This document shows, piece by piece, positions 58,701 to 64,000 of a DNA stretch of 64,000 nucleotides; the stretch's first letter is position 1; the number at the start of each line of letters is the position of its first letter. The position numbers and the translations under genes were made by a program. The notes below the pieces were generated by a model, which saw only the letters and a list, made by a program, of their open reading frames with translations, had not been told where the DNA came from and did no database searches. The stretch is from Elgaria multicarinata webbii (lineage: Eukaryota; Chordata; Lepidosauria; Squamata; Anguidae): assembly GCF_023053635.1 (NCBI RefSeq), contig NC_086173.1:145870697-145934696 (forward strand), given 5' to 3'.

Positions 58701-61631
58701 GTTCAGGGGGCAGAAAATGTGGCATCTTTTAAACGCATCCTGAAAGCACATTTATTCACCCAAGTTTTCCCTGGGCTGTAATTAAATTAATCCTACTGCT
58801 CCATTTTACTGCTCCTTGAATTGTTTTTATTATAGTTGGAAGTGTTTTTAATGTTGTATTTTAAATGTGATTTTAATATTTATTGTGAACTGCTGAGTGA
58901 TTTCATTACATTCAGCGGTATAGAAGTGTCACAAATAAATAAATAAAACATGTGTTTCCATCTGCAGGGCAGATAACAGCTTCAGGGGGCAGGGGGAGAA
59001 GAGATTTTCACTTCAAAAATGGTGAAAGGGTGGAAGATTTAACCTCTTTCCTCAGGATTGTAGGCTTGATCCTAACTGGACCATGCTGCTGCTTCTATTA
59101 AGGCTTTTTTAAAAAAAACCTGAGAGATCATATACTATACATAGATCTCCCGAAGTTGCCTCTAATTTAGTCCTTAGGCTGGAGAGACCTGCATTCAAAT
59201 CCCCGATTGGACCGAAACCTTATTTTGGGCCAGATGCTCTCAGGCTAACTTACTTCACAGTGCTCTTGTAAGGTAAAAGGGGAGGGGCCTTGTATGACAC
59301 TCTGAGCTCTTTAGAGGAAGGGCTGGGTAACAAATGTAAAAAATAATACTTGTGGAAAACTTGTCAGGTGCTAACTTTATCACTAGGCAGGCAGTTCCTA
59401 GGACCACCCTTTCCATGGGGAAGCAGTAATGGAGTATAAGTTAAGAATTGTTAATTAGAACTTCCATGTTCAAAGGCAGTATACCTCTAAGTACTAGGTA
59501 TGAGGAATAACAGGGGAAAGACACTTGACTGGCCGCTGCTGGAAACAGGATATTGAGCTAGATGGTGGGCGTTCTAACATTACATCCAGTGCAGCTCTGG
59601 AAAGGCAATGGTAAAGGAAGGAACAGAGGCTCCAATCTACACAGGCCTAGACATAAATTTGCTATGGGTACGATCAGCTTAAACATGGTACCTGCCCATC
59701 TCTCCTTGTCAGGCCCAGAGATTCAGCTGTGATGGGTTACTGCACTGAAGAAGTTTGCTTTTTGTCATACACAGAAGCTGAATGTGTGGAAAAGGGGTGA
59801 GAGAGGCATTGGCTTATAGCCCAGAAAATGATGAAGTCACAACAAGATTAGGAGAGATGCTGAGATGGAATTTGTTTAACGTCTGCTGAAAATTTGGATG
59901 AACATAGAGAATGTTGTTGTTGTTGTTTTCTCCGATGAACATAAAAACCCAAGAATGGGGAACTTCGGATAGGCTCTCTTTCTCAGAAACTGACAAAAGT
60001 GAACAGACCACTAGATCTCTTAATATTGACCGATAATATGAGCTGCTGTGAAATTTAGACTGAGTCAGGAGAGTTTCACTTTTAAGTAGATGGACATGGA
60101 AATCTATCACACACACCCCGAATGATGTTGGACTCCAGCTTCCATCAGCCCTAGCCAGTGTGGTCAGGAATGATGGGGGTTGGAGTCCAACAAGATTTGG
60201 GAGGCCACAGGTTTCTACACCATTGCTGTAACCTGATAAGCCAATGAGAGTCAGTGTGGTGTAGTAATTAGAGTGTTCAATTGGGATTCGGAAGATCTGG
60301 GCTCTGATCCCCACTTGGCCATGAAGCTTACTGGGTGATTTTGGGTCAGTTACTGACTCTCAGCTTAGCGTACATCACAGGGTTGTTGTTGGGAATAAAA
60401 TGGAGAGGACGAAGCCATGTAAGCCGCCTTGGTTCCTTGTAAGAGGAAAAAACAGTGGAATATAAATGTAATAATAATAGGAACGACTGGAGTTTACCTA
60501 TGTCTATATTTTAGAAGTTGCTTTTGTTTTTTATCCATGGCCATTCTATTCAGCAGTGTACCTCAATAAACTACCTATTTTGTGTCTGTTATAATATTGA
60601 GTCAGTGGCCTAACTGGTTTAGCCTACCCTGAGTGCTGATTTTCCTTGCTGGATTGGCCAGGAAGGCTAGATGCTAGGGCAGGGGTGGACAACTTGTGAT
60701 GTAGTGGTTGGAGTGTTGGACTAGGACTGGGGAGACTCAGGTTCAAATCCCCACTCGGTCATGAAGCTCATTAGATAACTTTGGGGCTAGGGACTGTCTC
60801 GGCCTAACTTACCTCACAAGGCTGTTGTTAGGATAAAATGAAGAGGAGGAGGAATCTGTACCATGCCTTGGGCTCCTTGGAAGAAAAGGTAGGATATAAA
60901 TGTAATAAATACACAAATAAATAAATCATCCCTAGCCAGGATAGCGAATGGCGAGTGCTGATAACAGTTGTAGGCCAAAACATCTGGAGGGCCCCAAGTT
61001 ACCCACTCCTTTTTCTAGGGGACCCCGCCATAAGGATCATGTGCCACCCTCTGGTAAACTAGTGGTGCAGGGCATCCACCCTTATCCTATGTTTCTGTCT
61101 TGTCTCTTTGCAGCTGATGTGACGCTGGACCTGGACACAGCAGGCCCCTATGTCATCCTGTCCGACAATGGGAAAAGCGTGAGGTTGGGAGGCGTACGGC
61201 AGAAACGCACCAAGTCTCGGGACCAGTTCAACGTGTACCCCTGCGTACTCGGCTGCAATGGGTTTACCTCAGGGAGGCACTCCTGGGAGGTAGAAGTGGT
61301 GGAAAGGGGGTGTTGGGCAATGGGCGTAGCCAGAGACTCCGTGAAGCGGAAGAAGAGACTGAGCTTCCGTCCCGAAGAGGGCATCTGGGCTTTAGAGCAC
61401 TTGGGGGCTGATCATTACAGGGCTCTTACCTCCCCTCCGACCCCCCTGCCCCTGAGCAAGGGCTACGAAAGGATCCGGGTGTGTCTGGACTACGAAGGCG
61501 GCATGGTGGCTTTTTTTGATGCAGTGAATGGCAACTGGATCTTCACATTCCCCACAAGCCTTTTTGCAGGGGAGAGAATCCATCCTTGGTTTTGGGTTGG
61601 GCTCCGGTCCCACCTCAGACTATTTCCCTAG
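42100..61631 (+). CDS. TRIM-D: full RING/B-box/coiled-coil/PRY-SPRY E3 ligase
   Basis: Exons 42100-42522, 43432-43527, 52927-53157, 54155-54177, 54727-54842, 56691-56744 and 61114-61631 join in phase to about 486 residues. RING C3HC4 ligands are C18, C21, C33, H35, C38, C41, C55 and C58. The B-box (CGRH, C-x2-C/D, H-x2-H), coiled coil, an 18-residue hinge and PRY-SPRY (LDLDTA, VLGCNGFTSGRHSWEVEV, IWALEH, LDYEGG) follow. Family role: RING-dependent ubiquitin transfer to a SPRY-bound target, acting as a coiled-coil oligomer, usually in the cytoplasm. Members of this class often serve antiviral or inflammatory signalling. Intron 2 is 9.4 kb because it took in an L2 and a full-length CR1. It is the most complete gene in the window, and I see no defect. 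Confidence 0.93.
42705..42945 (+). repeat. tRNA-derived SINE (family A), near full length
   Basis: tRNA-like head 'agtgtggtgtagtagctaag...gatccgggttctagccccc', body 'gggccagtcacagactctca...cctcacagggttgttgttgc', 3' part 'gccaccttgggttccttgga' and tail 'ataaatgtaattaatcaata'. TRIM-D intron 1. Confidence 0.8.
43432..43527 (+). CDS. TRIM-D exon 2 (96 nt)
   Basis: cctccag|GAACAAATTC...GGACTG|gtaaat codes EQIQNQSQSLKQERAKLQEL and onward. Confidence 0.9.
43925..43982. repeat. (AAT)n microsatellite
   Basis: About 19 AAT units. Confidence 0.95.
44075..44165. repeat. Short interspersed repeat ('aactgagttgaatgagactt' type)
   Basis: 'gcagtcctatcatgtcttct...acacatgtataagattgcaa', with inverted ends. 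Confidence 0.4.
44375..45690 (-). mobile_element. L2-related LINE sequence, reverse
   Basis: Starts with the common tail in reverse ('tttctataccgcccaataac'). From 45066 it continues with AT-rich sequence shared with 15.8 kb, then 'gtgccaggcaaacctctata' and 'ggcagccccacatataatgc'. The last matches the antisense of the coding L2 at 58.27 kb. A microsatellite and other DNA interrupt it. Confidence 0.45.
44733..44786. repeat. (ATT)n microsatellite
   Basis: About 18 ATT units inside the L2-related block. Confidence 0.95.
46440..46562 (+). repeat. LINE-type 3' tail
   Basis: 'gtacaccactccgaattttt...ggggagtggtatataaatat', then an ATAA-rich end. Distinct from, but built like, the L2 tails. Confidence 0.4.
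46690..46885 (-). mobile_element. L2 LINE 3' end, interrupted by CR1
   Basis: (TTTA)n and 'caatatttatagactgctca'. With 51310-51480 it flanks the CR1, consistent with one L2 copy split by the insertion. Confidence 0.5.
46981..49878 (-). CDS. CR1 ORF2: AP endonuclease and reverse transcriptase (965 aa)
   Basis: Endonuclease about residues 45-260 (LRCLYTNAQSMGN, ITETWW, GDFNYPDICWE, SDHVILEF). RT about 475-760 (GNYRPVSLTSIPGK, VIYLDFSKAFDKVPHD, GVPQGSVLGP, FADDTKLGG with the catalytic aspartates). The C-terminal CR1 region ([36 protein letters not shown]) is complete. It nicks DNA and primes reverse transcription at the target for its own element. No internal stop, and length is as expected for CR1. 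Confidence 0.93.
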   Translation of the reverse strand: MGDINFEATMDEGQCTTVQRTAPTVSQNSVCNKVGTKPDYKTHGLRCLYTNAQSMGNKQNELELLLHEGKYDLIGITETWWDDSHDWNIAIEGYNLFKKNRRNRKGGGVALYVKNTYPCTEIQADEIGSPVESVWIKINGARNKKNMIIGVYYRPPNQGEDEDETFEKQITSVSRKCDVVVMGDFNYPDICWETITAKSGPSKKFLTCMGDNFLLQKVVEGTRGSAILDLLLTNRDDLVDKVAVTGTLGESDHVILEFLIMKETKVERSHTRTLDFRKADFNKLRTIISKVPWQGSLKRKGVQDGWEYLKNEILKAQLQTIPTRRKDRRQQRKPMWLHKKLIDELKTKRDTYRKWKEGQATKEEYRQVAQKCRNGVRKAKAVNELRLARDAKSNKKAFFRYVSSKRQRKEMVVQLLNEDGKLITDDKEKAEVLNSYFASVFSQKRVYDPPGKSEADVEGAGLQFEIDKEMVKEHLISLNEFKSPGPDELHPRVMKELAEELSEPLSIIFAKSWKTGEVPDDWRRANVVPIFKKGKKEEPGNYRPVSLTSIPGKILEQIIKKSICKHLETNAVITRSQHGFVRNKSCQTNLISFFDRITSLVDCGNAVDVIYLDFSKAFDKVPHDILINKLAKSGLDGTTIRWIHSWLQNRTQRVLINGTFSNWGEATSGVPQGSVLGPVLFNIFINDLDEEVQGTLIKFADDTKLGGIANTLEDRNKLQSDLDRLECWAENNRMKFNRDKCQVLHLGNRNQLHSYKMGDTWLSNTTNEKDLGIVVDHKLNMSQQCDMAARKANAILGCINRSIASKSREVLVPLYSALVRPHLEYCVQFWAPQFKKDADKLERVQKRATRMIRGLETKPYEERLKELGMFSLEKRRLRGDMIALFKYLKGCHTEEGQDLFLILPECRTRNNGLKLKEARFRMDIRKNFLTVRAVRQWNQLPREVVGSPTLEAFKRQLDNHLSGML
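49890..50891 (-). CDS. CR1 ORF1: zinc-finger and SGNH-esterase protein (333 aa)
   Basis: N-terminal C-x2-C...C-x2-C zinc motif (C12, C15, C30, C33), a coiled coil about 35-75, then an SGNH/GDSL hydrolase fold: VVVVGDSLLRGIE about 166, HVGTNDVA about 225 and RDGLHLTRAG about 310. This pairing is known for CR1 ORF1, an RNA-binding and particle-forming protein of the element. ORF2 starts 11 nt after its end. Confidence 0.9.
   Translation of the reverse strand: MDGKESLEVVTCKGCAMFVFLPELNMAYTCNKCKLVALLEEKVRGLEQRVSTLQGIREVEEFLDRTVELQQQQEAHEIEEQQPAEAEVEYAEGRKANEEETPWKRVTVRRGGIRGRSAPVGPLELSNRFQLLENETEGQFAEEEVQETPCNSDQGTEGRSTKKKRRVVVVGDSLLRGIETQVCREDPWTRQVCCLPGAQIRDVTERLPKLIKTTDTYPFLLIHVGTNDVAKQSYEEIISDFEVLGKKLKNFGAQVVFSSILPVLGRGLERERKILRMNDWLRRWCRRESFGFWDHGLRYLEHGLLARDGLHLTRAGKNEFGHSMKNFIRRALN
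50892..51310 (-). other. CR1 5' UTR region
   Basis: A-rich on the element strand, then GC-rich with GAGCGAACAGG-like repeats near 51215-51245. No frame. It probably contains the element's promoter. Confidence 0.5.
51310..51480 (-). mobile_element. L2 LINE fragment, other side of the CR1 insertion
   Basis: 'ggcgcctgcctgacctccag', 'gggagttccacagagaaggg' and 'ctacactaaaggctctt' are L2-region wording. A similar block lies at 45250-45310. Confidence 0.45.
51480..52480. other. TRIM-D intron 2, no gene seen
   Basis: Short frames only, with no domain, and no clear repeat family. Confidence 0.4.
52495..52650 (+). repeat. tRNA-derived SINE (family B)
   Basis: 'gcaagcagaaggtcccaggt...tcggcccccagcatctccag...gttgacaatattgggcaatt'. 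Confidence 0.65.
52927..53157 (+). CDS. TRIM-D exon 3 (231 nt, main coiled coil)
   Basis: ttgtag|AGAAAGTTAG...CTGCAG|gtgcga codes RKLDAERTKVVSEFEQLHQF to SEFLQ. Confidence 0.92.
53283..53575. mobile_element. Foldback MITE-like repeat (family H)
   Basis: 'gcacatcatgacagcccatc' and 'atgtcatgacaagccacggc' are inverted. Inner gtgcccacaggcg / cgcctgtgggcac is a perfect 13-bp stem. Confidence 0.5.
53685..53780 (+). repeat. tRNA-derived SINE (family A), 3' part
   Basis: 'gtatgccgccttgggttctt...ggtggaatataaatgtaata'. Confidence 0.65.
53795..54095. mobile_element. Foldback MITE-like repeat (family H)
   Basis: 'gtcatgtgaacccagtgagc' against 'caggttcacatgtcatggca', with 'gttaaataacccat' repeated inside. 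Confidence 0.4.
54155..54177 (+). CDS. TRIM-D exon 4 (23-nt microexon)
   Basis: ctccag|AATGTCAAGG...ACCAG|gtatgt codes NVKEILT plus two bases. Confidence 0.87.
54727..54842 (+). CDS. TRIM-D exon 5 (116 nt)
   Basis: tgctag|GTCTAAGAGG...CAGAG|gtaaag codes SKRRSFHLPAKASPDLKEEL and ends LKKFR. Confidence 0.9.
55010..55140 (+). repeat. Unclassified SINE-like repeat (family C)
   Basis: 'cttcttggaggcatctggtt...gatgctggactgcaagg...gatccagcagggatctgc'. Confidence 0.5.
55145..56200. other. TRIM-D intron 5, no gene seen
   Basis: Several short frames without domain signatures. I see no repeat I can name. Confidence 0.4.
56215..56350. repeat. Foldback repeat (family G)
   Basis: 'gacaacctgtgacccttcag...' with the inverse '...cattcagagggccacaggct'. 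Confidence 0.55.
56691..56744 (+). CDS. TRIM-D exon 6 (54-nt hinge)
   Basis: ctctag|ACTCTTTACA...CGTAG|gtgtgc, phase 1 at both ends. It codes DSLHIELQEKEEEVPSTV. Read past the donor, the frame continues 20 codons to a stop at 56804-56806. Confidence 0.65.
   Translation, partial: TLYTLNFKKKRRRCLQP
57215..57330. repeat. Unclassified interspersed repeat tail
   Basis: 'tatttatttatatagcacca...caatgtacatggtgctgtac...cagagtaaaacagtaaatag'. Contains a small gtac-centred palindrome. Confidence 0.4.
57765..57900. repeat. Foldback repeat (family G)
   Basis: 'gagcaacctgtgaccctcca...' with the inverse '...tgggggccacaagttgccc'. Confidence 0.6.
57955..58947 (+). mobile_element. L2 LINE, 5'-truncated, decayed
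   Basis: Frames recall L2 reverse-transcriptase C-terminal wording: WMRTNILKLIPSKTETLWVG, then GVAFPLKEQVCSLGVFLDLS, then a diverged DYCNAFFVGLP-like block at 58257-58300, and QWLLISYQAACK-like sequence near 58390. It ends in 'ttcagcggtatagaagtg' and (AAAT)n. Stops and frameshifts break it. Confidence 0.75.
58970..59170. other. TRIM-D intron 6, unassigned
   Basis: Nothing recognised. Confidence 0.4.
59175..59350 (+). repeat. tRNA-derived SINE (family A), diverged
   Basis: 'cctgcattcaaatccccgat...gctctcaggctaacttactt...ctgggtaacaaatgtaa'. Confidence 0.5.
59455..59570 (+). repeat. SINE-like repeat (family C), 5' part
   Basis: 'gaacttccatgttcaaaggc...agtatacctctaagtactag...ggaaacaggatattgagcta'. 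Confidence 0.5.
60105..60215. repeat. Foldback repeat (family G)
   Basis: 'gatgttggactccagcttcc...' with the inverse '...gttggagtccaacaagattt'. Confidence 0.6.
60250..60475 (+). repeat. tRNA-derived SINE (family A)
   Basis: 'gtcagtgtggtgtagtaatt...gatctgggctctgatcccca...ataaatgtaataataat'. Confidence 0.75.
60695..60930 (+). repeat. tRNA-derived SINE (family A)
   Basis: 'gatgtagtggttggagtgtt...aggttcaaatccccactcgg...ataaatgtaataaataca'. The B-box-like GTTCAAATCCC is clear. Confidence 0.8.
61114..61631 (+). CDS. TRIM-D terminal exon, PRY-SPRY (B30.2)
   Basis: tttgcag|CTGATGTGACGCTGG. About 172 residues to RLFP and a TAG stop. All PRY-SPRY landmarks are present: LDLDTA, WEVEVVERGCWAMGVARDSV, LDYEGGMVAFFDA, HPWFWVG. 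Confidence 0.95.
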
Positions 61632-61639
61632 GTTTGCAC

Positions 61640-62475
61640 AAACCATTTCGTTAAAGAGCGACAACTAGGCGTAATGGCCCCTGGATTATTTTTGCGCAGC
61701 AAGTTGGCCCCACAGAAGCAGAGTGGGGGAAAAACACCATACTGTAGCTGTCTCATGCTTCCTTGTGTGCCCCCAGTATATTTCTAATCAATGCCTTTCC
61801 AGGTGTCTACAATGCTGTGATGAGATAGATTTCACCTCTGGTTTAAATGTGAATACGTTGTTTGTTTGAAGCATGTATTCTAAAAGCTGCAAGAGAATCT
61901 ACCTCTTTGAGAAGCTGGGCCACCTGAGAATCTATACAGTTCATATGTACCTGTTGTAAGAACAGTACGTGACAAAATCTACACCGACAAGGGGAAAGCT
62001 GCATTCCCATTCATAAGAAAACTCTTGGCTGTTTGTAACATTTGGCAACTAACCTGTGCAGAGGGATAGATCTGCACTGGTATTTTAATGTAGGCTCACT
62101 CCAAAAAGACCCGAACTAAAGCAGATCTTCCATTTTTCTTTTTCTTTTTTAAAGCAACAGATGGATTTCAAGAACTGAGAAAGATCTTTCTCCTTTCAAG
62201 GAGCCATATGGCTGAAATCGCTCACCGAGGTTCCTGGTCAGATTGTTGGCTCCTTCAGCCTTTTGAGTTATGAGATTCAGTAGAAGAACATCTATCACAG
62301 CTACTGAATATAGTTATAGGAACAGACTTTGAAAGATGTTCTGTTTGTTTTGAAGGGGTGGGGTAAAGGGATTGTCAGAATCCTTAAAATCACTGGGCTG
62401 GGGAGGGGGGTACTGGGGGCTCTGAAACCAAACCTTTACTGTAACTGCTGTCAGTGTACATAACAGTTAAAGAAA
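61640..62475 (+). other. TRIM-D 3' UTR region
   Basis: Sequence between the stop and the candidate poly(A) signal. No frame or repeat recognised. Confidence 0.45.
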
Positions 62476-62479
62476 TGAA

Positions 62480-62485
62480 AATAAA
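62480..62485 (+). terminator. TRIM-D candidate poly(A) signal
   Basis: AATAAA about 850 bp after the stop. It is the first one I noticed in the 3' region. Confidence 0.4.
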
Positions 62486-63029
62486 TAGCCATAATATAGT
62501 CTTATCAGTAGTTCATGTTTGCATAGTAGGGTGTAAAAGACAAGTTATAGGCAAGGGGGGAAAGACAGCCATCTTCCCACCCATAGATGGGTCGCTCAAC
62601 CATGTGTTGGAACTAGACTAGCAAATTTACCAGGGACAATTCTTATTTATAACAGGAATGGGGAGATGTGAGCTCCTTCTGCGGGTTGCTGCACCATCTG
62701 TAATCCTTGGAGCGATGTGTGGGGGAGCTGGAAGATAAAATGTAAGGGACACCATAGTATTTCCAATTTATACTTGATTATCAGTACCAAGTTAAATTAT
62801 GTATTTTTAACTCAGGAATAACCTTGTCCTTCCATGATCACACCAAGATATAAAGTCAGCTCATGGTTGTAGACAGCTGGATATCTTTTTCCAGTGCCTA
62901 GCCATAATATTATGATAATGTCAAAGCATTTATTTTTTAAATAGAGTACGTACCACAGTGAATGCCACCATCTGTTTCTAGTATAGCATTGAAAAGGCAG
63001 ATTTAGCTTCAAGCATTACTTTGTTTAGC

Positions 63030-63160
63030 CCAGTCTTTCCCAACTGTGGGCCCCCAGAAGTTGCTGGACTACAACTCCTATCATCCCATGCCATTGCCCA
63101 TGCTGATGGGGATGATGGAACATATAGTCCAGCAACACCTGGGGACCCAAAGTTGGTTAT
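63030..63160. repeat. Foldback repeat (family G)
   Basis: 'agtctttcccaactgtgggc...gctggactacaactcctatc' with the inverse '...tatagtccagcaacacctgg'. Confidence 0.65.
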
Positions 63161-63273
63161 GTCTGGGGCATATCTATATCTGAAAAGTTCCCCCTCCATC
63201 CAAATTCTGAACATGCACCATATAATGCTTGGCTCTACTGTTGCAGAGGGCCACACAAGATTTCTCTCTGAAA

Positions 63274-63830
63274 AATCATAGAATCATAGAATAGCAGAGT
63301 TGGAAGGGTCCTAAAAGGCCATCAAGTCCAACCCCCTGCTCAATGCAGGAATCCACCCTAAAGCATCCCTGACAGATGGTTGTCCAGCTGCCTCTTGAAG
63401 GCCTCTAGTGTGGGAGAGCCCACAACCTCCCTAGTCATACTGTTGTAAAAGTCAGGAAGTTTTTCCTGATGTCCAGCTGGAATCTGGCTTCCTTTAACTT
63501 GAGCCCGTTATTCCGTGTCCTGCACTCTGGGAGGATCGAGAAGAGATCCTGGCCCTCCTCTGTGTGACCACCTTTTAAGTATTTGAAGAGTGCTATCATG
63601 TCTCCCCTCAATCTTCTCTTCTCCAGGCTAAACATGCCCAGTTCCTTCAGTCTCTCTTCATAGGGCTTTGTTTCCAGACCCCTGATCATCCTGGTTGCCC
63701 TCGTCTGAACACGCTCCAGCTTGTCTGCGTCCTTGAATTGTGGAGCCCAGAACTGGATGCAATACTCTAGATGAGGCCTAACCAGGGCCGAATAGAGAGG
63801 AACCAGTAGCTCACGTGATTTGGAGTGAAT
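63274..63830 (-). mobile_element. CR1 LINE 3' end, 5'-truncated
   Basis: Nearly identical to the last 550 bp or so of the complete CR1 (46.9 kb), including the ATTCTATG terminal repeats at 63277-63292. It codes the ORF2 C-terminus (SREVLVPLYS-like start, [20 protein letters not shown]). A few bases near 63432-63446 differ from the intact copy. Confidence 0.9.
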
Positions 63831-64000
63831 ATTCAATTCACTCTACTAAGTTAATGTAGTCAGCCTTTCAGAGTAAGACAGACCCCCACATTTTAAAAAC
63901 ATAAACAAAATGTTTATCAAGTAGAAAAAAAGTTTGGCTAGCTGACTGTTGGAGAAGACAGATTTTTAAAAGCACTTCTAAAATTAGAAAAGTTCTCACA

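Noticed and set aside
42705-60930. tRNA genes at the A-box/B-box-like sequences
   Set aside because: The heads belong to dispersed SINE copies with LINE-like tails. None has a complete cloverleaf that I can fold by eye.

Overview
The window looks like nuclear DNA of a squamate reptile, most likely a lizard. The repeat mix points there: a full-length CR1 LINE, L2, L1 and BovB/RTE LINE pieces, several tRNA-headed SINEs, many foldback MITEs and a DIRS-type tyrosine-recombinase retroelement. The host genes have small phase-matched exons in long introns. No prokaryotic features are present.

The host content is a cluster of four paralogous TRIM genes of the RING / B-box / coiled-coil / PRY-SPRY class (TRIM7/11/27/39 type). 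TRIM-A (+, coding 498-7316) and TRIM-B (+, 9472-19513) are complete from B-box to SPRY but have no recognisable RING. TRIM-C (-, 39995 down to about 25338) has an intact RING and B-box. Its fourth exon has grown from the family's 23 nt to 260 nt, it carries two alternative-looking hinge exons, and no SPRY exon was found. TRIM-D (+, 42100-61631) is a complete RING-to-SPRY gene of 486 codons. The core exons keep lengths of 96, 231, 23 and 116 nt in A, B and D (96, 231, 260 and 107 in C), while the hinge exon before SPRY varies (120, 120, 73/61 and 54 nt). Each gene has a CCAAT box followed about 35-70 bp downstream by an exact or one-mismatch interferon-stimulated response element (ISRE), so the cluster is probably interferon-inducible. 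From family knowledge the RING-bearing members should be E3 ubiquitin ligases, with SPRY choosing the target. The RING-less members could act as partners or competitors through the shared coiled coil.

Layout: 1-7.6 kb TRIM-A; 7.6-9.2 kb spacer; 9.3-19.8 kb TRIM-B; 20-25.3 kb gene-poor repeats with a possible solo LTR; 25.3-40.1 kb TRIM-C (minus), with a broken DIRS element (26.8-31.3 kb) in intron 5 and two damaged CR1-type LINEs (34.4-37.35 kb) in intron 3; 41.9-62.5 kb TRIM-D, whose 9.4 kb intron 2 holds an apparently intact antisense CR1 (46.9-51.3 kb) inserted in an older L2; 62.5-64 kb repeats and a CR1 3' end.

All positions come from reading the sequence by eye. Exon borders are set by GT/AG sites, reading phase and agreement of exon length between paralogs. 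No search was run, so family names for repeats other than CR1, L2, BovB and DIRS are tentative.
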